Shown piece after piece: positions 8,045 through 17,337 of a stretch of DNA of 64,000 bases (within the stretch, counting starts at the first letter, position 1; each line of letters opens with the position of its first letter). The position numbers and the translations under genes were made by a program. The stretch is from an uncultured Phocaeicola sp. (GTDB lineage: Bacteria > Bacteroidota > Bacteroidia > Bacteroidales > Bacteroidaceae), in assembly GCA_944321015.1 (NCBI GenBank), contig CALUJS010000008.1, positions 18,777 through 82,776 of the forward strand, read 5' to 3'. The notes below the pieces were generated by a model, which was not told the DNA's origin, did no database searches, and was given only the letters and a program-made list of their open reading frames with translations.

Positions 8045-11000
8045 ATGAAGAAATTTTTGAAAGTCGCAGGGCTTGTGATTGCAATACCTGTGGGCTTGTT
8101 TGTCATATTGGCCGTCTTGTTATATGTCCCTCCTGTCCAGAATTTTCTGGTCGACAAGGTGACAGCCGCAGCTTCCGAGCAGAGCGGCATGCAGATGCGC
8201 ATCGACAACGTGCGGCTGGGCTTCCCGCTTAACCTGCGCGTCAACGGCGTAGAGGTGATTTCTGCCCGGCACGACACGCTGCTTTCCGCCCGTCAGCTTC
8301 GGGTTGACATCCGGCTTTTGCCCTTATTGCACAAGGAAATAGAGATTGACGGTATCCGGCTGAGCGATGTACGTGTGGACACGCAAGACCTGATACCCTC
8401 GGTCAGCATTGCCGGTTCGCTGGGCGAGTTCTATTTGTCCTCTCACGGCGTGGCGCTTACGCCGGAGACGGCCGTAATCAATGAGGCAATACTCCGTCAT
8501 ACGGATTTGGTCATCCGCTTACACGATACGGCGGAGGAGGACACGACCGCGTCGTCTCCTCTCTATTGGAAGATTCTGCTGAAGACGATGCAGTGCGAGC
8601 AGGTGAAGGTGGATGTGCAACTGACCGACACGACACGGATAGCCGTGACGTTGGGCGATTTGATGCTGGCCGACGGAGAAGTCGACTTGCGTCATTCGGC
8701 CTATCGGCTGAACCATGTGAAACTTGCCGGCGGCGCGTTTTTGATGGATAACGATTCGCTCCCTGCCGCATCCGGGCTTGACCCGGCACACCTGTCGTTT
8801 GCCGATTGGAGCATGGAGGCCGACTCTCTGTCATACAGCAGCAGCCGGATGACGGCCCTTATCCGCAACTTCGCCTTGAAGGAACGTTCCGGCCTGCAAA
8901 TCACGTCCTTTACCGGACGAATACATGCTGACGACAAAACCATCAGCATTCCCGGCTTGCGCTTGGAAACCCCCGATTCGTATCTGGAGACGCGCGCCAC
9001 GATAGACTGGGCTTCGTTGGAACCTGCGGGAGAGGCTGTCATGAGCGTGCGTCTGTTGGGCGAGTTGGGCAAGCAGGATCTGATGACGCTGGCCGGAGGA
9101 ATGCCGGCCGCTTTTGTGCGCGAGTTTCCCAACCGGGCGATTACCTTGCGCGCGGGGGTGGACGGCAACATGCAATCGTTGCGCATCACCGGGCTGGACT
9201 CCGAGTTGCAAGGCGTCTACTCGCTGCATACGGAGGGATTGATTCATCAGGTGCTGGACAATGACAGGCGCAAGGGGGAAATCACGTTGAAGGCCGAAAC
9301 CTACAATCTGGATTGCGTAAAAGCGCTGGCGGGCCTGACCGACAGTACGTTGGTGATACCCCGTGGCATTACGTTGAACGGAAAGGTCGGAATGGATGGT
9401 CCGCGCTATGCCGCCGACATGGAACTGACTGAGGGACGGGGACGAATCAGCCTTGTGGCCGATTGTCGGACGGACGAGGAAGCCTACAAGGCCGAACTGC
9501 GGGTGGACAGCCTGATGGGTACGGACTTTTTGCCGCATGACTCGTTGCGTTATGTTTCCGTCGGCCTGCACGCGGAGGGCAAAGGTTTCGACCTCTACAA
9601 TCCCGGCACGCGGTTGCAGGCCGGGCTGCAGGTTGACCGTCTGCAATATGCCGCCTACGATTTGACGGATGTGGAGATGCAAGCCTCTTTGGAACGGGGC
9701 AAGGCCCGTTTGGTTGTCGACAGCGACAATGCCTTGCTCGACATGACGACTACGCTGGATGCCGCGTTGCGACGCCGGGGAGTGGCCGGGCAGTTGGTTG
9801 TCGATGTGGCGTCGGCCGACTTGAAGGCGATGCAGGTGTCGGCTTTTCCCTATGACGTGGGCGCCCGCTTTACGCTGGATTTCAACACCAACCTGCGCAA
9901 ACGCCATTGGTTCAAGGGCGCGTTGGAAGGCCTTACTTTTGCCTCGGAGAAATCGACCTTTCACACAAAAGACCTCTATTTTGATGCGACATTGCGTCCC
10001 GATTCGACCTGCCTGAATGCGGCAGCCGGAGATTTGAGTCTGCACATTGACGGACGGGAAGACATCATGGTCATGATTGATGCATTGTCGGCATTTGGTA
10101 ACGAGTTTGTTGCCCAGGCCGAAAACAAATGGCTTGACCAGAATAAGCTGAAGAGCCTGTTGCCGGATCTGTGTGTCCGCGTCAAGTCGGGCACGGACAA
10201 TCCGATATACAATTTCTTGTCATTGTACGGATTCAAGTATGACGACCTGTTTCTTGATTTCGACACCTCGCCGGTGGAGGGCATTACGGGAGAGTCCTAT
10301 TTGTATTCGTTGCGCACGGACAGTCTGCAATTGGATACCATCCGCCTGAATATGATGCAGGACTCGTTGGGCGTGAAGTTGTTTGCCGAGGTACGCAACG
10401 CGCCGACCAACCGCCACTTTGTGTTTGACTCGCGTCTGAACGCTTTTGTCCATCCTAAGGGAGCGGGCATGGAGCTGAACTATTACGACAGCAAGGGTGA
10501 GCAGGGAGTGCATCTGGGGCTGAACGTCAGTATGGTAGACCACGGACTGCGCCTGAAGTTCTATCCTGAGCATCCCATTATAGCCTTCAGTCCCTATACG
10601 TTGAACAGAGATAATTACATTTATCTGCGTAAGGATGGACATATTGATGCCGATGTCCGCATTGAGGATGCGGAAGGGACGGCGTTCCAGCTCTATTCTA
10701 CGCCCAATGAAGACGCCTTGCGCGACTTGACCGTGTCGCTCCACAAAGTCGATATCGGGAAACTGATGCAGGTACTTCCCTATTTGCCCGATATAAAAGG
10801 TATATGGGACGCCGAGGTGCACTACATGCAATCCGATGCGGATAACATGTCCGTGGCCGTGGAGACATCGGTTGACTCTTTGGTTTACGAGCATGTTCCC
10901 TTGGGCGATGTGGGTTGTTCGGCCATCTATCTGCCGAAAGGCGACGGTACGCATTTCGTCGATGCGCGAGTCTCGTTGGATGACGAGGAAGCCATAGCCC

Positions 11001-12664
11001 TGAACGGAGACTTCCGAAGCGGAGAAGAGGACGGAGTGTTGGATATGATGCTCAGCCTGAGCCATCTGCCGCTAAGTCTGGCCAATGGTTTCATTCCCGA
11101 CCATCTTATTGCCCTGCAGGGAGATTTGGATGGAGAAGTGACCGTGAAGGGAAGTACCTCCTCGCCGGTCATTAACGGAGAATTGGTATTGGATTCGGTA
11201 AATGTCAAGTCGGATGTTTACGGGATGAGCTTCCGTTTGGACAACCGTCCTGTGCGGATAGACAACAGTAAGTTGACCTTTGATAACTTCAGTGTCTACA
11301 CTCGTACCGACAATCCGTTCAGGCTGACGGGGACGGTGGATTTTTCCGACATGGCCGACATGCTGCTCGATTTGCGCATGGTGGCACGCAATTATGAGCT
11401 GGTCAATGCCTCGCGCAAGAAGAACTCCGTATTGTATGGTAAGGTCTATGTAGACGTATTCTCCACCTTGCAGGGGAGTGTGAATAATCTCAAGATGCGC
11501 GGCAATGTCAATGTGTTGGGCAAGACCGATGTCACCTATGTATTAAAGGACTCGCCGCTCACGGTGGAAGATCGCCTGAGCGACTTGGTTACCTTTGTGA
11601 ACTTTAATGATACGACAGCCGTAACCGCCGGGGCACAATCGATTTATACCGCAGCAGGTGGTATGGATATGTTGATGACGCTTCGAATAGACGAGGGTGC
11701 TCAGGCACGGGTCAACCTGAGCGAGGATGGTGAAAGCTATATATCGTTGAATGGCGGCGGCAATCTGTCTATGCAATACACACCGCAGGGAGATTTCCTC
11801 TTGTCCGGCCGGTATACGGTGGTCAATGGGCAGATGAAATATGAACTTCCCGTAATTCCGCTGAAGACATTTGCGCTGAAGAGCGGAAGCTATGTAGAGT
11901 TTACGGGCAATCCGATGAATCCCAACATGAACATCGTGGCTACCGAACGCGTGCGCTCTACGGTGACGGAAAATGATGTGCCTCGTTCGGTGAACTTCAA
12001 TGTCGGTGTGGCTATAACCAATTCTCTTGAAAATATGGGACTGGAGTTTACCCTTGAGGCTCCTGAAGATGCAACTATCCAAAATCAATTGGTTGCCATG
12101 TCGAAAGAAGAGCGAGGGAAGTTGGCTGTGGCGATGCTTGCTACCGGCATGTATTTGGGTGAAGGCGGAGGCACCGGACAGTCGGGAGGATTCGATGCCA
12201 ACAGCGCCTTGAGCTCTTTTCTGCAGAGTGAGATTACCAACATTGCCGGTAATGCCTTGAAAACAGTAGACATCACCGTAGGCATGGAGGATGCCACTTC
12301 GGCGGATGGTAGTCAGCATACTGACTATTCCTTCCGATTTGCGAAACGTTTCTGGAACAATCGCATCAGTGTCGTTATAGGAGGTCGCATTTCAACGGGC
12401 AATGATGATCCCAACGAATCGGGCTCGTCGAATTCCTTCATTGATGATATATCATTGGAGTGGCGTCTTGATGACAGTGGAACGCGCTACATACGTTTGT
12501 TTCATAATACGAACTTTGACAGTATGATTGACGGTGAAATCACCGAAACCGGTGCGGGAATTGTGCTGCGTAAAAAGGTAAGCAAACTGGGCGAATTGTT
12601 TATCTTCAGAAACAAGCGCAGACAGCAACGACGCATCGAGCAAACAACAACACAGGAAAAATGA
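8045..12664 (+). CDS. tamB: TamB/AsmA-like translocation and assembly protein
   Basis: About 1539 aa. A single N-terminal transmembrane helix (VAGLVIAIPVGLFVILAVLLYV) anchors a very long periplasmic beta-rich region with AsmA/DUF490-type repeats. The C-terminal TamB domain is recognisable from GGNLSMQYTPQGDFLLSGRY through GNALKTVDITVGMED to the last beta strands. Such proteins form hydrophobic grooves bridging the envelope, and are implicated in phospholipid transport or outer-membrane protein assembly. The ATG at 8033 (adding MHTT) is an alternative start. Its stop overlaps the start of the Omp85 gene by 4 bases (ATGA), so the two are translationally coupled, as expected of a TamA-TamB pair. 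Confidence 0.93.
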   Translation: MKKFLKVAGLVIAIPVGLFVILAVLLYVPPVQNFLVDKVTAAASEQSGMQMRIDNVRLGFPLNLRVNGVEVISARHDTLLSARQLRVDIRLLPLLHKEIEIDGIRLSDVRVDTQDLIPSVSIAGSLGEFYLSSHGVALTPETAVINEAILRHTDLVIRLHDTAEEDTTASSPLYWKILLKTMQCEQVKVDVQLTDTTRIAVTLGDLMLADGEVDLRHSAYRLNHVKLAGGAFLMDNDSLPAASGLDPAHLSFADWSMEADSLSYSSSRMTALIRNFALKERSGLQITSFTGRIHADDKTISIPGLRLETPDSYLETRATIDWASLEPAGEAVMSVRLLGELGKQDLMTLAGGMPAAFVREFPNRAITLRAGVDGNMQSLRITGLDSELQGVYSLHTEGLIHQVLDNDRRKGEITLKAETYNLDCVKALAGLTDSTLVIPRGITLNGKVGMDGPRYAADMELTEGRGRISLVADCRTDEEAYKAELRVDSLMGTDFLPHDSLRYVSVGLHAEGKGFDLYNPGTRLQAGLQVDRLQYAAYDLTDVEMQASLERGKARLVVDSDNALLDMTTTLDAALRRRGVAGQLVVDVASADLKAMQVSAFPYDVGARFTLDFNTNLRKRHWFKGALEGLTFASEKSTFHTKDLYFDATLRPDSTCLNAAAGDLSLHIDGREDIMVMIDALSAFGNEFVAQAENKWLDQNKLKSLLPDLCVRVKSGTDNPIYNFLSLYGFKYDDLFLDFDTSPVEGITGESYLYSLRTDSLQLDTIRLNMMQDSLGVKLFAEVRNAPTNRHFVFDSRLNAFVHPKGAGMELNYYDSKGEQGVHLGLNVSMVDHGLRLKFYPEHPIIAFSPYTLNRDNYIYLRKDGHIDADVRIEDAEGTAFQLYSTPNEDALRDLTVSLHKVDIGKLMQVLPYLPDIKGIWDAEVHYMQSDADNMSVAVETSVDSLVYEHVPLGDVGCSAIYLPKGDGTHFVDARVSLDDEEAIALNGDFRSGEEDGVLDMMLSLSHLPLSLANGFIPDHLIALQGDLDGEVTVKGSTSSPVINGELVLDSVNVKSDVYGMSFRLDNRPVRIDNSKLTFDNFSVYTRTDNPFRLTGTVDFSDMADMLLDLRMVARNYELVNASRKKNSVLYGKVYVDVFSTLQGSVNNLKMRGNVNVLGKTDVTYVLKDSPLTVEDRLSDLVTFVNFNDTTAVTAGAQSIYTAAGGMDMLMTLRIDEGAQARVNLSEDGESYISLNGGGNLSMQYTPQGDFLLSGRYTVVNGQMKYELPVIPLKTFALKSGSYVEFTGNPMNPNMNIVATERVRSTVTENDVPRSVNFNVGVAITNSLENMGLEFTLEAPEDATIQNQLVAMSKEERGKLAVAMLATGMYLGEGGGTGQSGGFDANSALSSFLQSEITNIAGNALKTVDITVGMEDATSADGSQHTDYSFRFAKRFWNNRISVVIGGRISTGNDDPNESGSSNSFIDDISLEWRLDDSGTRYIRLFHNTNFDSMIDGEITETGAGIVLRKKVSKLGELFIFRNKRRQQRRIEQTTTQEK

Positions 12665-14976
12665 AAAGACTGCATTACATCATTGTATTCATATCGTCGG
12701 CTTTGCTGATGGTCGCATGTTCCACTACGCGGAATCTGCCGCCTGAGGAGGTGCTTTATACCGGCATAAAGGACACCGAGATTCTGAACAAGGATAAGAC
12801 CGATGCCGGCAGTGCGACCTTGGAAGAGGTCGAGGCTGCGTTGGCTTGTCCACCCAACAATGCGTTCTTGGGGAGTTCTTCGATACGTACTCCGTTCCCT
12901 TATAAGCTATGGATATACAATAAGTATGTGAACAGTAAGTCGAAATTCGGGCGATGGATGTTCAATAAGTTTGCGGCCACGCCCGTGTTTATTTCCACGG
13001 TGAATCCCGAATTACGTGCCAAGGTGGCCACTAACGTGTTGCACAATTACGGTTACTTCCGTGGAACGGTTGACTACGAGGTGTTGCCCGACGAGAAGAA
13101 TCCGCGTAAGGCCAAGGTGCGTTATGTGGTAGACATGGCTCAACCGTATTATATTGATTCGTTGGTCTATGTCGGGTTTCCGGAGCAAGCCGACAGCATC
13201 ATTCATGCCCATTCGCGAAGCCGACTGTTGCATCGGGGGGATAACTTTAGTGTCAGCCAGTTGGAGGCCGAACGAAACCGCGTGAACGAACTGCTCCGCA
13301 ATCACGGGTACTATTACTATCGTGCGGGTTACATCACCTATCAGGCCGATACGATACAGCGACCGGGATATGCTTCGTTGCGTATGAAGCCCATAGAGGG
13401 ATTGCCTCCGCAAGCCAACCGGCAGTACACCATCGGCGAGTTGAGGCTTAACATGCATGACGAAGGGCGCAGGCAGGCTTTTGAGCATTCGATTACCCGG
13501 CCGGGCATAGCCATCAACTACAACGGCGATAAGATACCTCTGCGCCCGGGTGTGATGTTCAACAACTTCCGTTTTAAGTCCGGTGACCTCTATTCTGCGC
13601 GTTTGCAGCAGTATACGCAGGAGAACATCAACAGCATGGGGTTGTTCAGTTCCGTGGAGTTCCAATATACCCCGCGCGACACCACCGGCCACAACAATGT
13701 GCTCGATGTCGACATCAACACCCGATTTGATAAACTGCTCGATAGCGAGCTGGAGTTTGACTTCGTGTCGAAGAGCAACGACCAGCTCGGACCGGGAGCT
13801 ACTTTTGCGGTGTCGAAACGCAACGCCTTCCGCGGCGGCGAGACTTTTTCCGTGCAGCTCGACGGTTCCTATGAGTGGCAGACCGGCTCGTCGGTGGAAG
13901 GCAACAGCTCGGTTATCAATTCATACAGTTATGGCATATCGGCATCTGTGGAATATCCGCGTCTGGTGATTCCTTTTTATCGCCCCCGATGGTCGCCGTT
14001 CAAGCGTACGTCGGAGTTCAAGCTCCACTTGGAAAAGCTCAATCGTGCCAGCTATTATAAGATGCTCTCCTTTGGAGGTACGGCCAGTTACACCGTGCAG
14101 ACTTCGCCTGTCAGCCGTCATGCCTTTACTCCCCTGCGCCTGACGTTTAACGTGCTGCAGAGCACGACTGCCAAATTCGACTCCATACGCAATGCCAATC
14201 AGGCTCTTTACGTCAGTATGCAGGATCAGTTTATTCCTGCCATGAGCTATACGTACACTTACGATGACAGCCACTTCCGCCGTCGGCGCGTGCATACATG
14301 GTGGGAGACTTCGGTTACCTCGGCAGGCAATGTCACGTCGGGCATTTACGCTTTGTTCGGCCAGCCTTTCCGCGAGAAAGACAAAAACCTGTTGGGAAAT
14401 CCGTTTGCCCAATTCGTGAAACTCACCACCGAGGTGCGCCGCACTTATCGTCTGGCCGACCGCCTGAGCCTGGCAACCCGACTGTTTGCCGGAGTAATCT
14501 ATGCCTATGGCAACTCGACCGTGGCGCCTTACAGCGAGCAGTTCTACATAGGCGGAGCCAACAGCATACGCGCTTTTACCGTGCGCTCGTTGGGGCCGGG
14601 CAGCTATCAGCCGCGTTCCGGCATGTATTCCTACATTGACCAGACCGGCGACTTGAAGCTGGAGGCCAACATCGAGTTGCGCTTTCCCATCTTTGGCGAC
14701 CTGCAGGGAGCCACCTTCCTCGACGCGGGCAACATCTGGCTCATACACGACGACCCCCAGCGGCCCGGAGCCACTTTCTCGTTCCGCAATCTGGGCAAGC
14801 AGATAGCTTTGGGCACGGGCGTCGGACTGCGTTACGACTTGGAATTCCTTGTGCTTCGTCTGGACATGGGCATTGGTCTGCATGCTCCTTATGAGACGTC
14901 GCGGAGCGGATACTATAACATTCCGAAGTTCTGGGACGGAATCGGGTGGCACTTTGCCATCGGATATCCTTTCTGA
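12661..14976 (+). CDS. tamA: Omp85/BamA-family outer-membrane protein (TamA-like lipoprotein)
   Basis: 771 aa. The N-terminus is a lipoprotein signal (LLMVACSTTRNLPPEE, lipidated Cys in MVACS). POTRA-like domains occupy roughly residues 30-350, and the remainder is a 16-strand-type barrel. The Omp85 motif is visible as QFYIGGANSIRAFTVRSLGPG and the closing strand ends GWHFAIGYPF with a terminal aromatic. It is coupled to the upstream tamB-like gene by a 4-base overlap. It is predicted to insert or export outer-membrane components with that partner. A lipidated N-terminus is a Bacteroidota feature of this family and is not found in proteobacterial TamA. Confidence 0.92.
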   Translation: MKRLHYIIVFISSALLMVACSTTRNLPPEEVLYTGIKDTEILNKDKTDAGSATLEEVEAALACPPNNAFLGSSSIRTPFPYKLWIYNKYVNSKSKFGRWMFNKFAATPVFISTVNPELRAKVATNVLHNYGYFRGTVDYEVLPDEKNPRKAKVRYVVDMAQPYYIDSLVYVGFPEQADSIIHAHSRSRLLHRGDNFSVSQLEAERNRVNELLRNHGYYYYRAGYITYQADTIQRPGYASLRMKPIEGLPPQANRQYTIGELRLNMHDEGRRQAFEHSITRPGIAINYNGDKIPLRPGVMFNNFRFKSGDLYSARLQQYTQENINSMGLFSSVEFQYTPRDTTGHNNVLDVDINTRFDKLLDSELEFDFVSKSNDQLGPGATFAVSKRNAFRGGETFSVQLDGSYEWQTGSSVEGNSSVINSYSYGISASVEYPRLVIPFYRPRWSPFKRTSEFKLHLEKLNRASYYKMLSFGGTASYTVQTSPVSRHAFTPLRLTFNVLQSTTAKFDSIRNANQALYVSMQDQFIPAMSYTYTYDDSHFRRRRVHTWWETSVTSAGNVTSGIYALFGQPFREKDKNLLGNPFAQFVKLTTEVRRTYRLADRLSLATRLFAGVIYAYGNSTVAPYSEQFYIGGANSIRAFTVRSLGPGSYQPRSGMYSYIDQTGDLKLEANIELRFPIFGDLQGATFLDAGNIWLIHDDPQRPGATFSFRNLGKQIALGTGVGLRYDLEFLVLRLDMGIGLHAPYETSRSGYYNIPKFWDGIGWHFAIGYPF

Positions 14977-15009
14977 CGGATATTAACACATTAAAACAAC
15001 CATATCAAT

Positions 15010-15915
15010 ATGAAACCAACCCTTTTTGTACTGGCTGCCGGCATGGGCAGTCGTTATGGCGGGCTTAAGCAGCTCGACCCTCTTGGCCCCAGTGGCGAAA
15101 CCATCATGGATTACTCCATCTACGATGCCATACGTGGCGGATTCGGACGCGTGGTGTTTGTGATACGTCATGATTTCGAGGCCGATTTTCGCGCGAAGAT
15201 ACTGAGCAAGTATGAAGGGCATGTGCCGGTCGACGTGGTGTTTCAGTCTATCGACGACCTGCCCGAAGGCTTTACCTGTCCGGAAGGACGCACCAAACCT
15301 TGGGGAACGAATCATGCCGTGCTCATGGCAAAGGATGTCATCCGCGAGCCTTTTGCCGTGATAAACGCCGACGACTTTTACGGGCGCGACAGCTTCGCCG
15401 TCATCGGGCGTTGGCTCAGCGAATTGCCTCGGGACAGCAAGGGAAAATACTGCATGGTGGGCTTCCGCGTGGGCAATACGCTGTCGGATAGCGGAACCGT
15501 GGCTCGCGGCATCTGTTCCACCGATGCCGACGGTTGCCTGACGACGGTCGTGGAGCGTACCGAAATCATGCGTGTGGACGGTCCGGTGTGCTATAAGGAC
15601 GAGGAAGGCCGCTGGGTGGCCGTGCCCGACGAAACGCCGGTGTCGATGAACATGTGGGGATTCACGCCCGACTATTTTGCTCACTCCGAAGCCTATTTCC
15701 GTGAGTTCCTTGCCCTTCACGGCCGGGAGTTGAAGGCCGAGTTCTTCATTCCGTTGATGGTGAACAAACTTATCTGCGAAGGCACGGCCAGCGTGCGCGT
15801 GCTGGATACCACCAGCCGTTGGTTTGGCGTGACTTATGCGGCCGACCGTCAGGGTGTGGTGGACAAGATAAGGCAACTGGTGGACGAAGGGGAGTATCCC
15901 GAAAAGCTCTTCTAA
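15010..15915 (+). CDS. Sugar-nucleotide-type nucleotidyltransferase
   Basis: 301 aa with an NTP_transferase fold. The N-terminus LFVLAAGMGSRYGGLKQL matches the nucleotide-binding LxAGxGxR signature with the conserved Lys. VINADDFYGRDSF carries the metal-binding acidic residues. NMWGFTPDYF and ISRWFGVTYAADR-like sequence further on suit a single-domain nucleotidyltransferase without a C-terminal beta-helix. The sugar phosphate it uses is not evident. It begins 33 bases after the Omp85 gene and its stop codon immediately precedes the sdaA start, so it is likely in the same transcription unit. Confidence 0.85.
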   Translation: MKPTLFVLAAGMGSRYGGLKQLDPLGPSGETIMDYSIYDAIRGGFGRVVFVIRHDFEADFRAKILSKYEGHVPVDVVFQSIDDLPEGFTCPEGRTKPWGTNHAVLMAKDVIREPFAVINADDFYGRDSFAVIGRWLSELPRDSKGKYCMVGFRVGNTLSDSGTVARGICSTDADGCLTTVVERTEIMRVDGPVCYKDEEGRWVAVPDETPVSMNMWGFTPDYFAHSEAYFREFLALHGRELKAEFFIPLMVNKLICEGTASVRVLDTTSRWFGVTYAADRQGVVDKIRQLVDEGEYPEKLF

Positions 15916-17130
15916 ATGAAATCCATACGCGAAATATACCGTATCGGACACGGCCCTTCGAGCAGCCATACCATGGGGCCGCATAAGGCTGCCGAGATGT
16001 TTCTCGCCCGCCATCCCGAGGCCACTTCGTTCGAGGTGACCCTCTATGGCAGCCTGGCCGCGACCGGGCGGGGCCACATGACCGATGTGGCCATCATGAA
16101 CGTGTTTTCACCCCATGCTCCGGTGCGCATCGTGTGGGAGCCGAAAATCTTTCTGCCATTCCATCCGAACGGCATGCTGTTTAAGTCCATCGATGCCCAT
16201 GGTACCGTCACCGAACATTGGACGGTGTACAGCATTGGCGGAGGCGCTTTGGCCGAGGAGGGCAAAACGATGATTCAGGGCGAGGACATCTATGAGATGG
16301 ACTCGCTGGTCGACATCATGCGATGGTGTGAGCACACGGGCCGAAGCTATTGGGAATATGTGCAGATGTGCGAGGACTCGAGCATTTGGGACTATCTGGC
16401 CGAGGTGTGGAAAGTGATGCAGGAGGCCGTGGAGCGCGGGCTCGACCAGGAGGGCGTGTTGCCCGGTCCGCTCAACCTGCGCCGCAAGGCGGCTTCCTAC
16501 TACATCAAAGCCTTGGGATACAAGGATTCGCTCCGCTCGCGCGGACTGGTGTTTGCCTATGCGCTGGCCGTCAGCGAAGAAAACGCGTCCGGCGGGCGCA
16601 TCGTGACGGCGCCCACCTGTGGTTCGTGCGGAGTGATGCCCGCCGTGCTCTATCATCTGAAGGACAGCCGTGCGTTTACCGAAACGCGCATCCTGCGCGC
16701 TTTGGCCACGGCGGGCCTGGTGGGCAACATTGCCCGGACGAAGGCTTCCATCTCGGGAGCCGAAGTGGGATGTCAGGGCGAGGTGGGCGTGGCCTGTGCC
16801 ATGGCTTCGGCCGCAGCCACGCAGCTGTTCGGAGGCAGTCCGGCCCAAATAGAGTATGCCGCCGAAATGGGGCTGGAGCATCATCTGGGCATGACGTGCG
16901 ACCCCGTGTGCGGGCTGGTTCAGATACCCTGCATCGAGCGCAATGCCTACGCTGCGGCGCGGGCGCTCGACGCCAACATCTATTCCACTTTCACCGACGG
17001 CACCCATCGTGTGTCGTTCGACAAGGTGGTGGAGGTCATGAAGCAGACGGGACACGACATTCCCTCGCTCTACAAGGAGACGGGCGAGGGCGGACTGGCC
17101 AAGGATTATCACCCGATGGACGAGCATTGA
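15916..17130 (+). CDS. sdaA: L-serine ammonia-lyase (single-chain, [4Fe-4S])
   Basis: 404 aa. The fused beta and alpha domains start with [20 protein letters not shown], the serine-binding signature. C286, C328 and C339 have the C-x41-C-x10-C spacing I recall for the cluster ligands of the bacterial type II enzyme, and [15 protein letters not shown] is present. It deaminates L-serine to pyruvate and ammonia through an oxygen-sensitive [4Fe-4S] cluster. It directly abuts the nucleotidyltransferase stop with no gap, and a long hairpin follows at 17158-17210. The enzyme fits an anaerobic gut lifestyle. Confidence 0.95.
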   Translation: MKSIREIYRIGHGPSSSHTMGPHKAAEMFLARHPEATSFEVTLYGSLAATGRGHMTDVAIMNVFSPHAPVRIVWEPKIFLPFHPNGMLFKSIDAHGTVTEHWTVYSIGGGALAEEGKTMIQGEDIYEMDSLVDIMRWCEHTGRSYWEYVQMCEDSSIWDYLAEVWKVMQEAVERGLDQEGVLPGPLNLRRKAASYYIKALGYKDSLRSRGLVFAYALAVSEENASGGRIVTAPTCGSCGVMPAVLYHLKDSRAFTETRILRALATAGLVGNIARTKASISGAEVGCQGEVGVACAMASAAATQLFGGSPAQIEYAAEMGLEHHLGMTCDPVCGLVQIPCIERNAYAAARALDANIYSTFTDGTHRVSFDKVVEVMKQTGHDIPSLYKETGEGGLAKDYHPMDEH

Positions 17131-17157
17131 CCCCGTCCGGCAAGGGTGGAAATAAGG

Positions 17158-17214
17158 CGTCGGGCCGTGAAGGACATCATCGTGGGATGGTGTCGCTTCG
17201 CGGCCCGATGTTCT
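17158..17214. terminator. Long imperfect bidirectional hairpin
   Basis: CGTCGGGCCGTGAAG pairs with CTTCGCGGCCCGATG, with additional inner pairing (ACA-CATC against GATG-TGT). The plus side is followed by TTCTTTC and the minus side by CCTTATTT. It separates the convergent sdaA and S41 genes. Confidence 0.75.
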
Positions 17215-17271
17215 TTCATGGTCGCCCGGTGGCGGCTGTTTTTCTGTGTCGATGGAGCCTTGCGAGCGTAG

Positions 17272-17337
17272 ATATTGACGCCCGCAAGCGCGAATATGGA
17301 CGCTTGTGAGCGTCAATATGGAAGGACGGCTCCGGGG
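17272..17337. repeat. 22-bp palindromic tandem array, copy B (3 units)
   Basis: ATAT at 17272, 17294, 17316 and 17338 in 22-base steps. The unit at 17294 contains GGACGCTTGTGAGCGTC, an imperfect palindrome. The array overlaps the last codons and stop of the S41 peptidase gene (stop at 17313-17315), so here part of the repeat is translated. Confidence 0.8.

Noticed and set aside
8701..11065. Long antisense reading frames inside the tamB-like gene and similar ones opposite other genes
   Set aside because: They are shadows of the coding strand in a GC-rich codon set, with no promoter, signal or recognisable domain; all are fully contained within real genes.
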